The notes: generated by a model not told the origin, from the letters alone. Positions 36,650 through 46,111 are shown, counted from the stretch's first letter. The stretch is DNA of 64,000 bases from Sphingobium aromaticiconvertens (GCF_037154075.1 NZ_JBANRJ010000001.1:4025501-4089500), one strand, 5' to 3'. Numbers and translations are program-made.

Positions 36650-37903
36650 ATGGGTATCGCCTACATCATCGACACAGTCCGCACACCACGCGGGATCGGC
36701 AAGCCCGGCAAAGGCGCCCTGGCGCACCTTCATCCGCAGCATCTCGGCGCGACCGTCTTGAAGGCTCTGGCGGAACGCAACGATCTCGCGACATCCGAAG
36801 TCGACGACGTCATCTTTTCGACAAGTACCCAGAAGGGCAAGCAGGGAAGCGACATCGGCCGCATGTCCGCATTGCTGGCAAATTATGACCCCAGGTCGAG
36901 TGGCATGACCCTCGACCGGTTCTGCGGCGGCGGGATCACCAGCGTCAATCTGGCTGCGGGCCAGATCATGTCGAGCCTGGCCGACTGCGTGGTCGCGGGC
37001 GGCGTCGAGATGATGTCATACCATGCCCAACTCGCCGCCGAGGACGCCGCGAACGGCGTGAAGGCGCTGGGTGTCGGGACAGGAAATCCGGCGCTGCAGG
37101 CAATCCATCCCCAATCTCACCAAGGGGTGTGCGCCGACGCCATTGCAGCGATGGAGGGCATCTCGCGAGAGACCGTCGATGCGCTTGGGCTCGAAAGCCA
37201 GCGCCGCGCCGATATCGCCATCCGGGAAGGTCGCTTCGCTCGAAGCCTTGTCCCCGTGTTGAACGAGGACGGCAGCATCGCGCTTGACCGCGACGAGTTT
37301 CCACGGCCTGAAACGACTGCCGCCATTCTGGCAAATCTGAAACCGAGTTTCGACGGCATTGCCGACCATGCCCCGTATGAGGACGGTGTCACCTTCCGGC
37401 AGATGATCAACCAGAAATATCCTGGCCTAAAGTGGCAGGGCATTCACCATGCCGGCAACAGCTCCGGTGTCGTCGATGGCGCCTCGGCCATTCTCCTGGC
37501 CTCCCCCGACTATGCCGCTCGCAACGGCTGGAAACCCCGCGCCCGGGTGGTGATGGCCGCTAATATGGGGGACTGCCCCACTCTCATGCTGAACGCTCCG
37601 GTCCCGGCCGCCAGGCGCGTTCTCGAAAAGGCTCGGCTGCGGATCGAGGACATCGATCTTTGGGAGATCAATGAAGCCTTCGCCGTGGTCGCTGAAAAAT
37701 TCATGCGCGATCTCGGGCTGGATCGCGACAAGGTGAACGTGAACGGCGGCGCCTGCGCGCTCGGTCATCCGATCGGAGCGACAGGCCCCATGCTGATTGG
37801 CACGCTTCTCGACGAGCTCGAGCGACGGGATCTCAAGCGCGGTCTGGTCACAATGTGCGCCGCGGGGGGAATGGCGCCAGCAATCATCATCGAGCGGATC
37901 TGA
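36650..37903 (+). CDS. Acetyl-CoA acetyltransferase family thiolase
   Basis: 417 residues. Nucleophile Cys92 in DRFCGGGITSVN, NEAFAVVAEKFM, GHPIGATG and the final MCAAGGMAPA Cys. The CGGG at the active site, in place of CGSG, marks the FadA-like group seen in sphingomonads (degradative or broad-range thiolases). ATG 36650 has AGGAA upstream; ATG 36632 is possible. It stands alone on the plus strand between the broken GNAT gene and small-protein genes. Confidence 0.92.
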   Translation: MGIAYIIDTVRTPRGIGKPGKGALAHLHPQHLGATVLKALAERNDLATSEVDDVIFSTSTQKGKQGSDIGRMSALLANYDPRSSGMTLDRFCGGGITSVNLAAGQIMSSLADCVVAGGVEMMSYHAQLAAEDAANGVKALGVGTGNPALQAIHPQSHQGVCADAIAAMEGISRETVDALGLESQRRADIAIREGRFARSLVPVLNEDGSIALDRDEFPRPETTAAILANLKPSFDGIADHAPYEDGVTFRQMINQKYPGLKWQGIHHAGNSSGVVDGASAILLASPDYAARNGWKPRARVVMAANMGDCPTLMLNAPVPAARRVLEKARLRIEDIDLWEINEAFAVVAEKFMRDLGLDRDKVNVNGGACALGHPIGATGPMLIGTLLDELERRDLKRGLVTMCAAGGMAPAIIIERI

Positions 37904-37941
37904 CACCAGACCGCGACGACCTCTGAGCCATGGAAGTCTAA

Positions 37942-38106
37942 ATGATTATATTCGTCATTATCGTGATCAGTGTGATCCTTATGGCCATTTTCATGGCGAC
38001 CACCATCATGGGGGGCCGCTTCCATGACGAGCAAAAGGCAATACGGGAGCGGGCTGAAGAAGCGGAGCGTCTGAAGATGTCCAACGACCTGGACAAGAAA
38101 CCATGA
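37942..38106 (+). CDS. Small single-span membrane protein
   Basis: 54 residues. An N-terminal hydrophobic helix (MIIFVIIVISVILMAIF) is followed by a charged tail (RERAEEAERLK). The high coding bias and its place in a row of small plus-strand genes support it. Function unknown. Confidence 0.5.
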   Translation: MIIFVIIVISVILMAIFMATTIMGGRFHDEQKAIRERAEEAERLKMSNDLDKKP

Positions 38107-38173
38107 TGTTGGCCGCGCTGGCCGCTCCATCGAAGGGCGCTATCGCGCCTGAGCGTGGGCGTGGGCGTGCCAG

Positions 38174-38452
38174 ATGAGTCATCCGCGCCTTGTCAGTATT
38201 CCAACCGCTGATCATCATGATGCGCTCGGCTTTGCGTTGAGCCTCGAAATGGTTCGGGCGGCACTTTGCATGAAGACGGGTGAGCGATTGCGGCTCCACC
38301 TGTCCGACGAAGTGCTGATCTGGGGTCCGCGCGATGCACTGACCTATAGCCGCCGCGAGCGCAGCGGCCAGGTTGTTTCCATCGCACTCGACGGCGGATG
38401 CGCCCGCAGGGCGTTCGCGCAGCTTGTCCAAGATGGAGGAGAACAGCATTGA
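38174..38452 (+). CDS. Hypothetical protein
   Basis: 92 residues. No family recognised. Hydrophilic alpha/beta pattern with LHLSDEVLIWGPRD. Its stop overlaps the TTG start of the next gene (TTGA), so they are likely coupled. Confidence 0.5.
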   Translation: MSHPRLVSIPTADHHDALGFALSLEMVRAALCMKTGERLRLHLSDEVLIWGPRDALTYSRRERSGQVVSIALDGGCARRAFAQLVQDGGEQH

Positions 38453-38670
38453 GCAGCGGTGAGGACGATAGTCCCGGCTCGGCCGATGGCCCGAAGGCGG
38501 ACGCGCACGGAGGCTTGTCATCGCCTGGTCCCGCTGCGCCGCATCCGCCGGCCGGGGCCCGCCGATTGGCGACGCTGCCCCTTGTCAGCAGTGGCATCGG
38601 GTCTGCGGCAATCGTAGCGGCTCTGCTTTACGCCGGCCTTCGGAAAAAGGGACCGCCGGGCTCGAAATAG
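38449..38670 (+). CDS. Small C-terminal-anchored membrane protein
   Basis: 73 residues from TTG 38449. Low-complexity acidic and Pro-rich first half, then one membrane helix near the C-terminus (IGSAAIVAALLYAGLRKK) with a positive end. Tail-anchored layout. Unknown function. Confidence 0.4.
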   Translation: MSSGEDDSPGSADGPKADAHGGLSSPGPAAPHPPAGARRLATLPLVSSGIGSAAIVAALLYAGLRKKGPPGSK

Positions 38671-38724
38671 CCGAGCCCTGTCGCCGATCGGCACGCGGCG
38701 GTCGGCACATTCTTATTGAAACGG

Positions 38725-39027
38725 ATGACTATGAACACGGCACAGCTTTTTGCAGACGACGATGAGTTTCTCGAATGGACCAAGGATCATCCGGAAGCCT
38801 ATGTCATCAATTTCCGGGCCAATCGCAGCGCCGACTATATCGTGTTGCACCGCGCGAGCTGCCGCACGATCGCCGTCAGTACCCAGGCATCCGGGTCGCT
38901 CACGGCGGGCGCCTACCGTAAGGCTGGTAGCCCCGACCCGAAGGTCTTCGATTCCTGGATCCCGAAGAACATCGCTGGTGGTCAGTGCGTTTCAGATGAG
39001 TGCATTATCTGTAAGCCGCGAAAATAG
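38725..39027 (+). CDS. Conserved hypothetical with CxxC end
   Basis: About 100 residues. DDEFLEWTKDHPEAYVINFR, YIVLHRASCRTI and a C-terminal CVSDECIICKP suggest a small alpha/beta domain with a possible metal-binding cysteine pair. ATG 38731 is an alternative start. Confidence 0.65.
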   Translation: MTMNTAQLFADDDEFLEWTKDHPEAYVINFRANRSADYIVLHRASCRTIAVSTQASGSLTAGAYRKAGSPDPKVFDSWIPKNIAGGQCVSDECIICKPRK

Positions 39028-39084
39028 CGCCTGCGCCCTCGCGCTGCCGCCCCGTGTCGCCGGCGATATGGGGACAGCATTGAG

Positions 39085-39984
39085 CTAATGCTTCCTGGCG
39101 ATTTTCAGTTGTCGAAATATACGTTTCCCCACCGCCGGAAGAAATCGGGCGCAGCTTTGTCTGAACAGAGGGATCACCTCCTCCATCTGCGTTTTCGTCA
39201 GGATAAGACCTGAGCCTTTTCGGGCTATCACCGTCTGGTTGGCACTTCCGATCGAAGGCACCAAAATCAACTTTCCCGAAAAGATGTCTTTGACAAGCGC
39301 GGCATGACGAAAATGCCCGGGATCGTCACCCCATAGATTGACGACCAACAGGCCATCGGGTGCCAACCGCTCAAAGCAGTGCCGATAAAATTCAGGACTA
39401 CATAACTGAGGCGGCTGCCCGCGCGCGTCAAAGCCATCGACCAGCAGCACGTCGGGCCGGCTCGGCGACGCGTGGACATGGGTCGCCCCATCGCCACACA
39501 GGATGCGGAAGCGCTCGCTTTCGGCCGGAATGGAGAAGTGGTCGCGCAACGCGATCACGTCTGCGTCCAGTTCCACCACCGTGATATCCGCGCCGGGCAG
39601 AACGTGGTGGCAAAACTTGGCAAGGGATCCACCACCGAGCCCGATCATTTCGATGACACACGGTGCCGGATTGAAGAAGAGAAATCCCATCATCGCCTTG
39701 GTGTAATCGATCGATAGCTTCAACGGGTTGGCAACGCTCATCCCGCTCTGCACGCGTCCCCAATCGAAATGCAGCGAGCGGTAGTCGCCGATCTCCGACA
39801 CAAAGGGCTTGCCCGAAGACGGGTCACCGATCGTAGCGCGACCTGGCCAGGCTCCCAGCCGCTGCAGTGTCTGAATATGCGAGGCCAGATTGACGTCTGC
39901 AATCCAATCCGACGCGTCATGGCGCAGGGCAGACCAGCCACTGAACAGCTTGCCTGCGACACCCGGAGTCTCAGCGTCCGACAA
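39085..39984 (-). CDS. Spermidine-synthase-like methyltransferase-fold protein, copy A
   Basis: 299 residues from TTG 39984 (AGAGGGG upstream). Rossmann core EMIGLGGGSLAKFCHHVLPG, then VVELDADVIALRDHF, with GDGATHV and DVLLVDGFDARGQPPQLC, the spermine/spermidine synthase layout. The substrate-binding YHE-type motifs of true spermidine synthase are not seen, so the reaction is unclear. Two paralogues lie at 41632-42564 and 43375-44322. Last gene of a minus-strand run behind the ZapE-like ATPase. Confidence 0.85.
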   Translation of the reverse strand: MSDAETPGVAGKLFSGWSALRHDASDWIADVNLASHIQTLQRLGAWPGRATIGDPSSGKPFVSEIGDYRSLHFDWGRVQSGMSVANPLKLSIDYTKAMMGFLFFNPAPCVIEMIGLGGGSLAKFCHHVLPGADITVVELDADVIALRDHFSIPAESERFRILCGDGATHVHASPSRPDVLLVDGFDARGQPPQLCSPEFYRHCFERLAPDGLLVVNLWGDDPGHFRHAALVKDIFSGKLILVPSIGSANQTVIARKGSGLILTKTQMEEVIPLFRQSCARFLPAVGKRIFRQLKIARKH

Positions 39985-40152
39985 GACCGAGCCCCTCTAC
40001 AACCAGCGGACCGCTGGACCGGCGGATGGACGTGGCCATGTGACGCAACCCGGCTGGCGCTTTTTCGGCGATCGTCGCGTGACAGCGGCCTTGCTGCCCA
40101 ATGCGGGAGCACATCGTCTCATTGAGAGTAAGGCGCCTTCGGACGATGACGC

Positions 40153-41301
40153 TCACGCCGAGGTCGACTCGTGCCCGAGGCGGTACGACGCGCCATGGCC
40201 ACTCTGGAGGTAGTCCGCCGATGCCATTTCGTTGAGCCGCGAGATGGTGCGCTCGAACTCGAATGCGTCATCCGTGTCGGCATAAAGATGCTTGGGTTCT
40301 GCGTCAGCCGCAGCCAGAAGCTTGACGCCGTGTTCATAAAGGGTGTCGATCAGGATCTTGAACCGGGCGGCTTCCGACCGCCGATCGGCTCCCAATACCG
40401 GTATCCCGACCAGGATGAGGGTATGATAGCGGCGGGCAAGCGCGAGATAGTCCGGCACGCCCCGCGCTTCGCCGCACAGACGGCGAAACGAGAACACCGC
40501 CACACCTTTCAACGATTTTGGCACGAACATCGTGCGTCCGCCCTGCACAGCCAGATCTTCGGCAGGGACATGTTCTCGGTCTTCCACCGGAAAGTCGGTC
40601 AATCGGAAGAAGGCGCGGCTCAGCGCTTCAGTCGAGGGCGAACCATTGGGCGCATACCATGTCTGGAAACCACCCAGTCGCTGCAGGCGATAGTCGGTCG
40701 GACCGTCCAGCGTCAGGACGTCGAGCCGGTCCTTGAGCATTGCGATGAAGGGGAGAAAGTGCTCACGGTTGAGGCCATTTTTGTAGAGGTCGTCCGGCGC
40801 GCGATTGGACGTCGCGACGACAGTGACGTCGCGGGACATCAAACGCATGAACAACCGTGACAAGATCATTGCATCGGCGGAGTTGGTGACGATCATCTCG
40901 TCGAACGCGAGTAGCCTGGCCTCTTGCGCGATTGCGTCTGCCACCGGGATTATGGGATCAGCCACCTCACGCGAGCGTTCAACGCGCAGGCGATCGTGGA
41001 CGTCCTGCATGAACGCGTGAAAATGGACGCGACGCTTTTCCCGGATCGGGATGACGTCGTAAACCATGTCCATCATCATGGACTTGCCGCGTCCGACCCC
41101 GCCCCACAGATACACGCCGCGAACCACCACCGGCTTGCGCTTGACGAACCGCGACAAGAGCGACGGCCGACCTGCTTCATGGTCGAATGCCGATACGAGT
41201 TCACCGAGTCTCTCGGCAACACGCCGCTGGGCCGCATCAGGGCTCAGCTCGCCCCTCGCGATTGCGGCATCGTACCGAACAATCATTGCATTATCGACCA
41301 A
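40153..41301 (-). CDS. zapE: ZapE/AFG1-like AAA+ ATPase
   Basis: 382 residues. Walker A GGVGRGKS (67-74), RVHFHAFMQDVHDRL, Walker B LLAFDEM, SNRAPDDLYKNGLNREHFLPF: the AFG1/ZapE family. In E. coli ZapE acts on the Z-ring under low oxygen and heat; mitochondrial AFG1 aids respiratory-complex turnover. Placement among redox genes fits. Start is TTG 41301 (GGAG upstream) or ATG 41286. Confidence 0.93.
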   Translation of the reverse strand: MVDNAMIVRYDAAIARGELSPDAAQRRVAERLGELVSAFDHEAGRPSLLSRFVKRKPVVVRGVYLWGGVGRGKSMMMDMVYDVIPIREKRRVHFHAFMQDVHDRLRVERSREVADPIIPVADAIAQEARLLAFDEMIVTNSADAMILSRLFMRLMSRDVTVVATSNRAPDDLYKNGLNREHFLPFIAMLKDRLDVLTLDGPTDYRLQRLGGFQTWYAPNGSPSTEALSRAFFRLTDFPVEDREHVPAEDLAVQGGRTMFVPKSLKGVAVFSFRRLCGEARGVPDYLALARRYHTLILVGIPVLGADRRSEAARFKILIDTLYEHGVKLLAAADAEPKHLYADTDDAFEFERTISRLNEMASADYLQSGHGASYRLGHESTSA

Positions 41302-41377
41302 CTTTCAATGCTCCATAAATCTTCAAAGCCTGCGCCGTCGCTCGGTGCGGCGGCGCCTCCGCATCGAGACGCTGACA

Positions 41378-41635
41378 TTATATGTGGACGATCGATCCCC
41401 TCGCGACGCGGCGGAACCCGGTTCGTTCGCGAAACTCCTGCGCAGCGGTTCTGCGCCACATCCGTGCGCCGCCATTGAGGCACGCCTGATATCCAAGGCT
41501 CGCGCGCTCGACGCCTGCGGCGGCAATTGCGGCCCGCCATGCGCGGTCATCGGTGACCGGGCCTTCCAGCGAGAAGGTAGCTTGAGCGGCATCAAAAACG
41601 ATAAGGAGGAACGGGGTTTCGGGCGGCTCGATCAT
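41378..41635 (-). CDS. Hypothetical protein
   Basis: 85 residues, overlapping the upstream copy-B gene by ATGA. Not recognised. Cytoplasmic, no motif beyond FLLIVFDAAQATFSLEGPV. Confidence 0.5.
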   Translation of the reverse strand: MIEPPETPFLLIVFDAAQATFSLEGPVTDDRAWRAAIAAAGVERASLGYQACLNGGARMWRRTAAQEFRERTGFRRVARGSIVHI

Positions 41636-42564
41636 CGGCGGCTCACATAGTGGCAGGACGACACACCGGGGAGGGGCCGCGCCCGCGCTTTGCGACAGGC
41701 TTGTCGATCAAGGTCGACTTGGGTCGCAATCCTACGGCCGACCGCAGACAAGAACCCATCGTGATGCGGTGCAAGAGCCGCCAGGGCCGTTTTCGGCGAC
41801 AGATCGAGGCTGCCATCCTTGCGAGCAATCGCGGCGCGGTTGCCGCCGCCTTCGGTCTCCACCACGATGGCGTTACCGAAGAAAACTCGACGGATGCGAT
41901 CGGAATAGACCTCATGGTCGCCCCAAAGGTTGGCGATCAATATGCCCGCGGGCGCCATCCGGTCGTAGCAGGCGCGGTAAAAGTCCTGCGAGCATAATTG
42001 GGGCGGCTGGCCGTCTCTGTCGAACCCATCGATGAGAATAACCTCTGGGCTTCCCGCCGCCCGCGCCACGAAGTCGGCGCCGTCAGCACAATCGACACGA
42101 AAGCGCGGTCCATCAGGAGGTATGAGAAACGCATCCCGAAGGGCGATAACATCGGCATCGATCTCGGCGACGGCGATGTGGGCGCTCGGTATTTTGTGGT
42201 AGCAATATTTGGCCAGTGAGCCGCCGCCGAGACCGATCATTTCGATCGATCGAGGCGCGGGGTTGAAGATGAGGAAGCCCATCATCATTCGCGTGTAATC
42301 GAACTGCAGCTCGAGCGGATCGTTCAGGCTCATGCCGCTCTGAATGCTCGACCAGTCGAAATGCAAGGATCGAACATCGCCGGTCTGACAGACATAGGGG
42401 CTCCCGGGCCTGGTCGGTAGAGAAGTAACGGGGCGGGGCCAAAACCCCAGTCTCTGCAGCATGCTGATGCTGTCAGGATCGAGCCCAAAGTCGCCCGCAA
42501 GCGCCTCAGCGTCGCGATGCGCCCATACCAACTCATCCATCATCGCGCGCTGCGGCTCGGTCAT
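41632..42564 (-). CDS. Spermidine-synthase-like methyltransferase-fold protein, copy B
   Basis: 310 residues from ATG 42564. Same architecture as copy A: SLHFDWSSIQSGMSLNDP, EMIGLGGGSLAKYCYH, AEIDADVIALRDAF, DGFDRDGQPPQLC, then ILIANLWGD. It overlaps the end of a thiolase remnant (ATGA at 42561-42564), so its translation depends on that remnant. Confidence 0.85.
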   Translation of the reverse strand: MTEPQRAMMDELVWAHRDAEALAGDFGLDPDSISMLQRLGFWPRPVTSLPTRPGSPYVCQTGDVRSLHFDWSSIQSGMSLNDPLELQFDYTRMMMGFLIFNPAPRSIEMIGLGGGSLAKYCYHKIPSAHIAVAEIDADVIALRDAFLIPPDGPRFRVDCADGADFVARAAGSPEVILIDGFDRDGQPPQLCSQDFYRACYDRMAPAGILIANLWGDHEVYSDRIRRVFFGNAIVVETEGGGNRAAIARKDGSLDLSPKTALAALAPHHDGFLSAVGRRIATQVDLDRQACRKARARPLPGVSSCHYVSRR

Positions 42565-42761
42565 AGAAGCTGCAGGGCAATCGTCGTGGCCTCGCCGCCG
42601 CCGGTGCACAGGTTTGCGCCGCGCTTGCGATCACCACGGCGCTCGAGCGCTGCTTTCACGGCGACGACTCCGAGCTGCGTCGATGTCGCCCCGGATAGAG
42701 CACCCTGAAACGGGCCCATGGGGGTACGAGCATAGCTGGCGATAACGACGGGATCGGTCAT
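42561..42761 (-). pseudogene. Thiolase remnant with in-frame internal deletion
   Basis: 66 codons: the first 40 are a thiolase N-terminus (VVIASYARTPMGPFQGALSG, then VKAALERRG) and the rest are the thiolase C-terminus (DRKRGANLCTGGGEATTIAL). All catalytic residues between are gone. A short repeat (LERRG, common to both ends) may have mediated the loss. It keeps its ATG, a palindromic operator upstream (42940-42956) and an ATGA junction to copy B, so it may now serve as a leader. Confidence 0.8.
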
Positions 42762-43374
42762 TGGTTGTCCTTGTTTGCGCCAAACTGACACCCTTGCGGC
42801 TATCGGCATGGTGCCGTCCGCGATGCGCTTACGCTTGTGCGGAGTTTCAAAATGTCGCTTGCCGAAGACCGAGGCAGGGCTCGGCGGCAACGATGAATGC
42901 CGGTGTCTTTCTGAGCCGCCGCCTTCCGTACCTCTTGCATGATGTTTAGTATATCAATATACAGAGTTATAGCATGGAAACGATGTATGGGATAGCAGGT
43001 GTCTATCACAGAATTTTGCCGGCTTTGGTTTGGGAATGGAGCGATCCCTGCGAACGGGGGAGCAAGCTACGTTAGGTGCTTGCCGTTGTGGCCATGCCTG
43101 AGGCCAGCCGCGACGGCGGGAGATATGCGGCACGAGCTGTTCGATGTGTCCCGCCGGCCCGCTCGCGGCTTGAACGGTGGCTGCAGCTGCTTCGCGCATT
43201 GGCCGATTCAGGTTTTCGGACTGGCAGGTTTCCGGCGCGCGCTCTGCGATAGCCGCCGCTCATGACGCAGCATCCGATCGCTCGCTTTGCGCGCGCGACA
43301 CGCGATGTGCAGCGGAAAGCCAGAATGTTTCTACACACCCTGAATAGCATTGCCCCCGAAAATTCCGGCTCCTT
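42762..43374. other. Intergenic region with palindromic operator, copy 3
   Basis: TGATGT-TTAGT-ATATCA at 42940-42956, one mismatch from the consensus, about 180 bases upstream of the thiolase remnant and copy B. The rest of the 613 bases shows no convincing gene. Confidence 0.5.
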
Positions 43375-44322
43375 CTACCCCTTTCCGCCACCGGGTCGGG
43401 ATGAACCCATCACTTGGCAGATGCGCTTTGCCAGCGCTTCAAACGGAACGGAATGAAGCTGTGCCAGTCGGCGGGCGGTTGTTCGAAGCCTGTCTGGCGC
43501 CGCCGGAAATTGTGCGGCCTTGCGGGCAAAGACCGCTCTGTTCGCGCGGCATTCGGTCGGCACCGCGAGGACATTTTTCCCGAAGCTTCGACGGACAAGA
43601 GCAATGGGCCAGTGATAACGGGCCTCCTGATCCTCGCAGAGATTGACCACGAGCAGCCCGCCAGGCTTCAGTCGATTGTAGCAGTCGTCATAGAAGCGTG
43701 CCGAGCAGAGTTGGGGCGGCTGTCCGTCCCCGTCGAAGCCATCGACAAGGATGACGTCAGGCCGTGATGGATCGCTGCGGACATGATCTGCCCCATCGGC
43801 ACACACTACCCTGAACCGATCATCGTCATCGGGAATCTCGAAGCTAGCCCTCAGCCCGATGACATCGGGATCGATTTCGATGGCGGTAATCCGGCTCTCC
43901 GGCAGTCGAGAATAGCAATATTTCGCCAGGGAACCACCGCCGAGCCCGATCATCTCGATCTCGGTGGGCGCCTCGTTGAAGAGGAGAAATCCCATCATCA
44001 TTTGGGTATAGTCGAAGATCAGCCTTGAGGGATCGCTGATCCGCATCCCGCTCTGGACGATGGTCCAGTTGAACAACAGGGTGCGCATATCTCCCAGGTC
44101 AAAGATCAGCGGCCCATTCGATCCGATCGGCGCTGCCAAAGCGATGTTTATTTCGGAGGGGGGTTGTTCATAGCCTTCGTCATCGAACGCCGCATAGAGA
44201 TCGTCCTCATGTCCACCCCCACCGCAGTCGAAGTCCGCGATGGCGTCGAGGACGCGCACGACGTCGTCGTTGTAGACGTCCGTCCGATCGAGGTCGAAAT
44301 CCTGATCGGAACGGTCAGGCAC
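43375..44322 (-). CDS. Spermidine-synthase-like methyltransferase-fold protein, copy C
   Basis: 315 residues from GTG 44322 (GGAGAAAGG upstream). Acidic N-terminal extension of about 70 residues rich in Asp (LDRTDVYNDDVVRVLD), then the shared core EMIGLGGGSLAKYCYSRLP, IEIDPDVIGLRASF, DGFDGDGQPPQLC. Most diverged of the three copies. Downstream of a thiolase in the same direction. Confidence 0.83.
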   Translation of the reverse strand: MPDRSDQDFDLDRTDVYNDDVVRVLDAIADFDCGGGGHEDDLYAAFDDEGYEQPPSEINIALAAPIGSNGPLIFDLGDMRTLLFNWTIVQSGMRISDPSRLIFDYTQMMMGFLLFNEAPTEIEMIGLGGGSLAKYCYSRLPESRITAIEIDPDVIGLRASFEIPDDDDRFRVVCADGADHVRSDPSRPDVILVDGFDGDGQPPQLCSARFYDDCYNRLKPGGLLVVNLCEDQEARYHWPIALVRRSFGKNVLAVPTECRANRAVFARKAAQFPAAPDRLRTTARRLAQLHSVPFEALAKRICQVMGSSRPGGGKG

Positions 44323-44466
44323 GCCCTTTCTCCGCCAGCCGGCTCGCCAACACGCGACGGTTGTGCAAATGAGATAGCATCGGCCTTCGTAAGAACGACC
44401 ACTGGCGTGCAACCACGGTCAGGGATGCAATCGGAGCAGCATTTCTCATTGTCACGGCCGGATAGC

Positions 44467-45678
44467 TCAACTCGAAACACGCTCGATGATCAGCGCTATC
44501 CCCTGCCCGCCACCGATGCACATCGTGATCAGCGCATAGCGGCCTGCCATGCGCTGCAACTCGTACATCGCCTTGATCGTGATGATCGCGCCCGTCGCGC
44601 CGATCGGATGGCCGAGGCCGATTCCGCTGCCGTTGGGATTGACCTTGTCAGGCGGGAAGTCGAGGAGCTTGGCCACCGCGCAGGCCTGGGCCGCAAAGGC
44701 CTCGTTGGCTTCGATCACATCGATGTCGTCAAGCGTGAGCCCTGCCCGCCGCAACGCGATCGGCACCGCCTCCACCGGCCCGAGCCCCATGACATCAGGC
44801 GCGACACCGGCATGACCCCAGCCGACGATACGCGCCATCGGCACAAGGCCGCGACGCCTGGCTTCGTCTCCGGATGCCAGGACGAGCGCCGCGCCACCGT
44901 CGTTCAATCCGCTGGCGTTACCTGCCGTTACGGTGCCCTTCTCCTTGCGGAAGACGGGCGCCAACGCGGCCAGACCAGCCGCATCCACGTCGGAGCGCAA
45001 ATGCTCATCGCGGTCGAACGACTTGACGGTCCCGCGCGATTTGATCTGCACGGGCACGATCTGGCTGTCGAACCGCCCCTCGCTTTGCGCCTGCGCCGCA
45101 CGCCGATGGCTCTCGACCGCGAGCGCGTCCTGCATCTCCCGCGTGATATCATGCCGCTCGGCGATGTTCTCCGCCGTGACCCCCATATGCCCGGCGCCGA
45201 AAGGATCGGTCAGTGCCGCGGCCATCGCATCGACCATCGCCTCATCGCCCATACGCCGTCCCCAGCGCAGGCCTTTGACGACATGGGGCGACTGGCTCAT
45301 GCTCTCGACGCCGCCCGCGACCGCGATCTCGCACTCCGAGAGGGCGATCATCTGCGCGGCCGAAATAATGGCCTGGACGCTGGATCCGCACAGACGATTG
45401 AGTGTCAGGGCCGGCACGCGATCCGGGATACCCGCCGCCATCGCCGCCACGCGCGAGACATACATATCGGCAGGTTCGCTCTGGATAACCTGGCCAAGCA
45501 CGACATGCTGGATATCATCAGGCTGGAGCGCTGCGCGCCTGATCGCCTCGGCAATGACGATGCGGCCAAGCTCAGCCGGAGCGACGGTTTTCAGGCTTCC
45601 ACCGAAATCGCCTATGGCGGTGCGTGCCCCCGAAAGAATGACGACGTCCTGCAAGTTTGTACCTTTCCGAATTTCCAT
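44467..45678 (-). CDS. Acetyl-CoA acetyltransferase (thiolase)
   Basis: 403 residues from ATG 45678 (GAGGCG upstream). Cys97 in LNRLCGSSVQAI, NEAFAAQ, GHPIGATG and MCIGGGQG are intact. Third thiolase-type gene of the window; this one lies behind a perfect TGATGT-N5-ACATCA palindrome (45731-45747). Probably used for acetoacetyl-CoA formation or beta-oxidation; substrate range unknown. Confidence 0.92.
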   Translation of the reverse strand: MEIRKGTNLQDVVILSGARTAIGDFGGSLKTVAPAELGRIVIAEAIRRAALQPDDIQHVVLGQVIQSEPADMYVSRVAAMAAGIPDRVPALTLNRLCGSSVQAIISAAQMIALSECEIAVAGGVESMSQSPHVVKGLRWGRRMGDEAMVDAMAAALTDPFGAGHMGVTAENIAERHDITREMQDALAVESHRRAAQAQSEGRFDSQIVPVQIKSRGTVKSFDRDEHLRSDVDAAGLAALAPVFRKEKGTVTAGNASGLNDGGAALVLASGDEARRRGLVPMARIVGWGHAGVAPDVMGLGPVEAVPIALRRAGLTLDDIDVIEANEAFAAQACAVAKLLDFPPDKVNPNGSGIGLGHPIGATGAIITIKAMYELQRMAGRYALITMCIGGGQGIALIIERVSS

Positions 45679-45730
45679 CGCCTCATTTTCGCGCTCAAAT
45701 GGCGAGGCAAACGACAAATCACATCAAACA

Positions 45731-45747
45731 TGATGTATGAAACATCA
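45731..45747. promoter_or_regulatory. Palindromic operator, copy 4 (thiolase / divergent gene)
   Basis: TGATGT-ATGAA-ACATCA, extended to 7-5-7 by flanking A and T. It lies 53 bases upstream of the thiolase and 86 bases upstream of the divergent small gene. Confidence 0.65.
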
Positions 45748-45832
45748 TATCTGATTATTATCAAGGCATAAGCCATGTGTATATAGGCGTCTTTGATCAC
45801 TATATTGCCTCGAAGGTTTCCAGCGGTGCCGG

Positions 45833-46111
45833 ATGCCCTCTTCTCCAGTTCCCGCGCTGGCGGCTGGACAATCATCGACGAGAGATTGCCAATTGCCCCC
45901 CGCTGACATCTACTATCAACGTGCCATCGCCGAACGCGCGGCCGCCGCGATCGAAGCCCTACCCTTGCGCAGGCAGCAGCTTGAGCGAAGTGCGCAGCGG
46001 TGGGAGGAGATGGCACGACAGGCCGAGGATACCGGGCGCAGGGCCGAGATCAATGAAGCCGAGAAGCGTGCGAAGTCGGTGCCATATTACGCACAACGCG
46101 ACAGAAACTGA
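45833..46111 (+). CDS. Small helical hypothetical protein
   Basis: 92 residues. After a variable start, RAIAERAAAAIEALPLRRQQ and LERSAQRWEEMARQAED form a charged helical region typical of small sphingomonad proteins. Divergent from the thiolase. Unknown role. Confidence 0.55.
   Translation: MPSSPVPALAAGQSSTRDCQLPPADIYYQRAIAERAAAAIEALPLRRQQLERSAQRWEEMARQAEDTGRRAEINEAEKRAKSVPYYAQRDRN

Noticed and set aside
44164..45771. 535-codon plus-strand frame opposite the thiolase
   Set aside because: Antisense of an intact thiolase; no family features.
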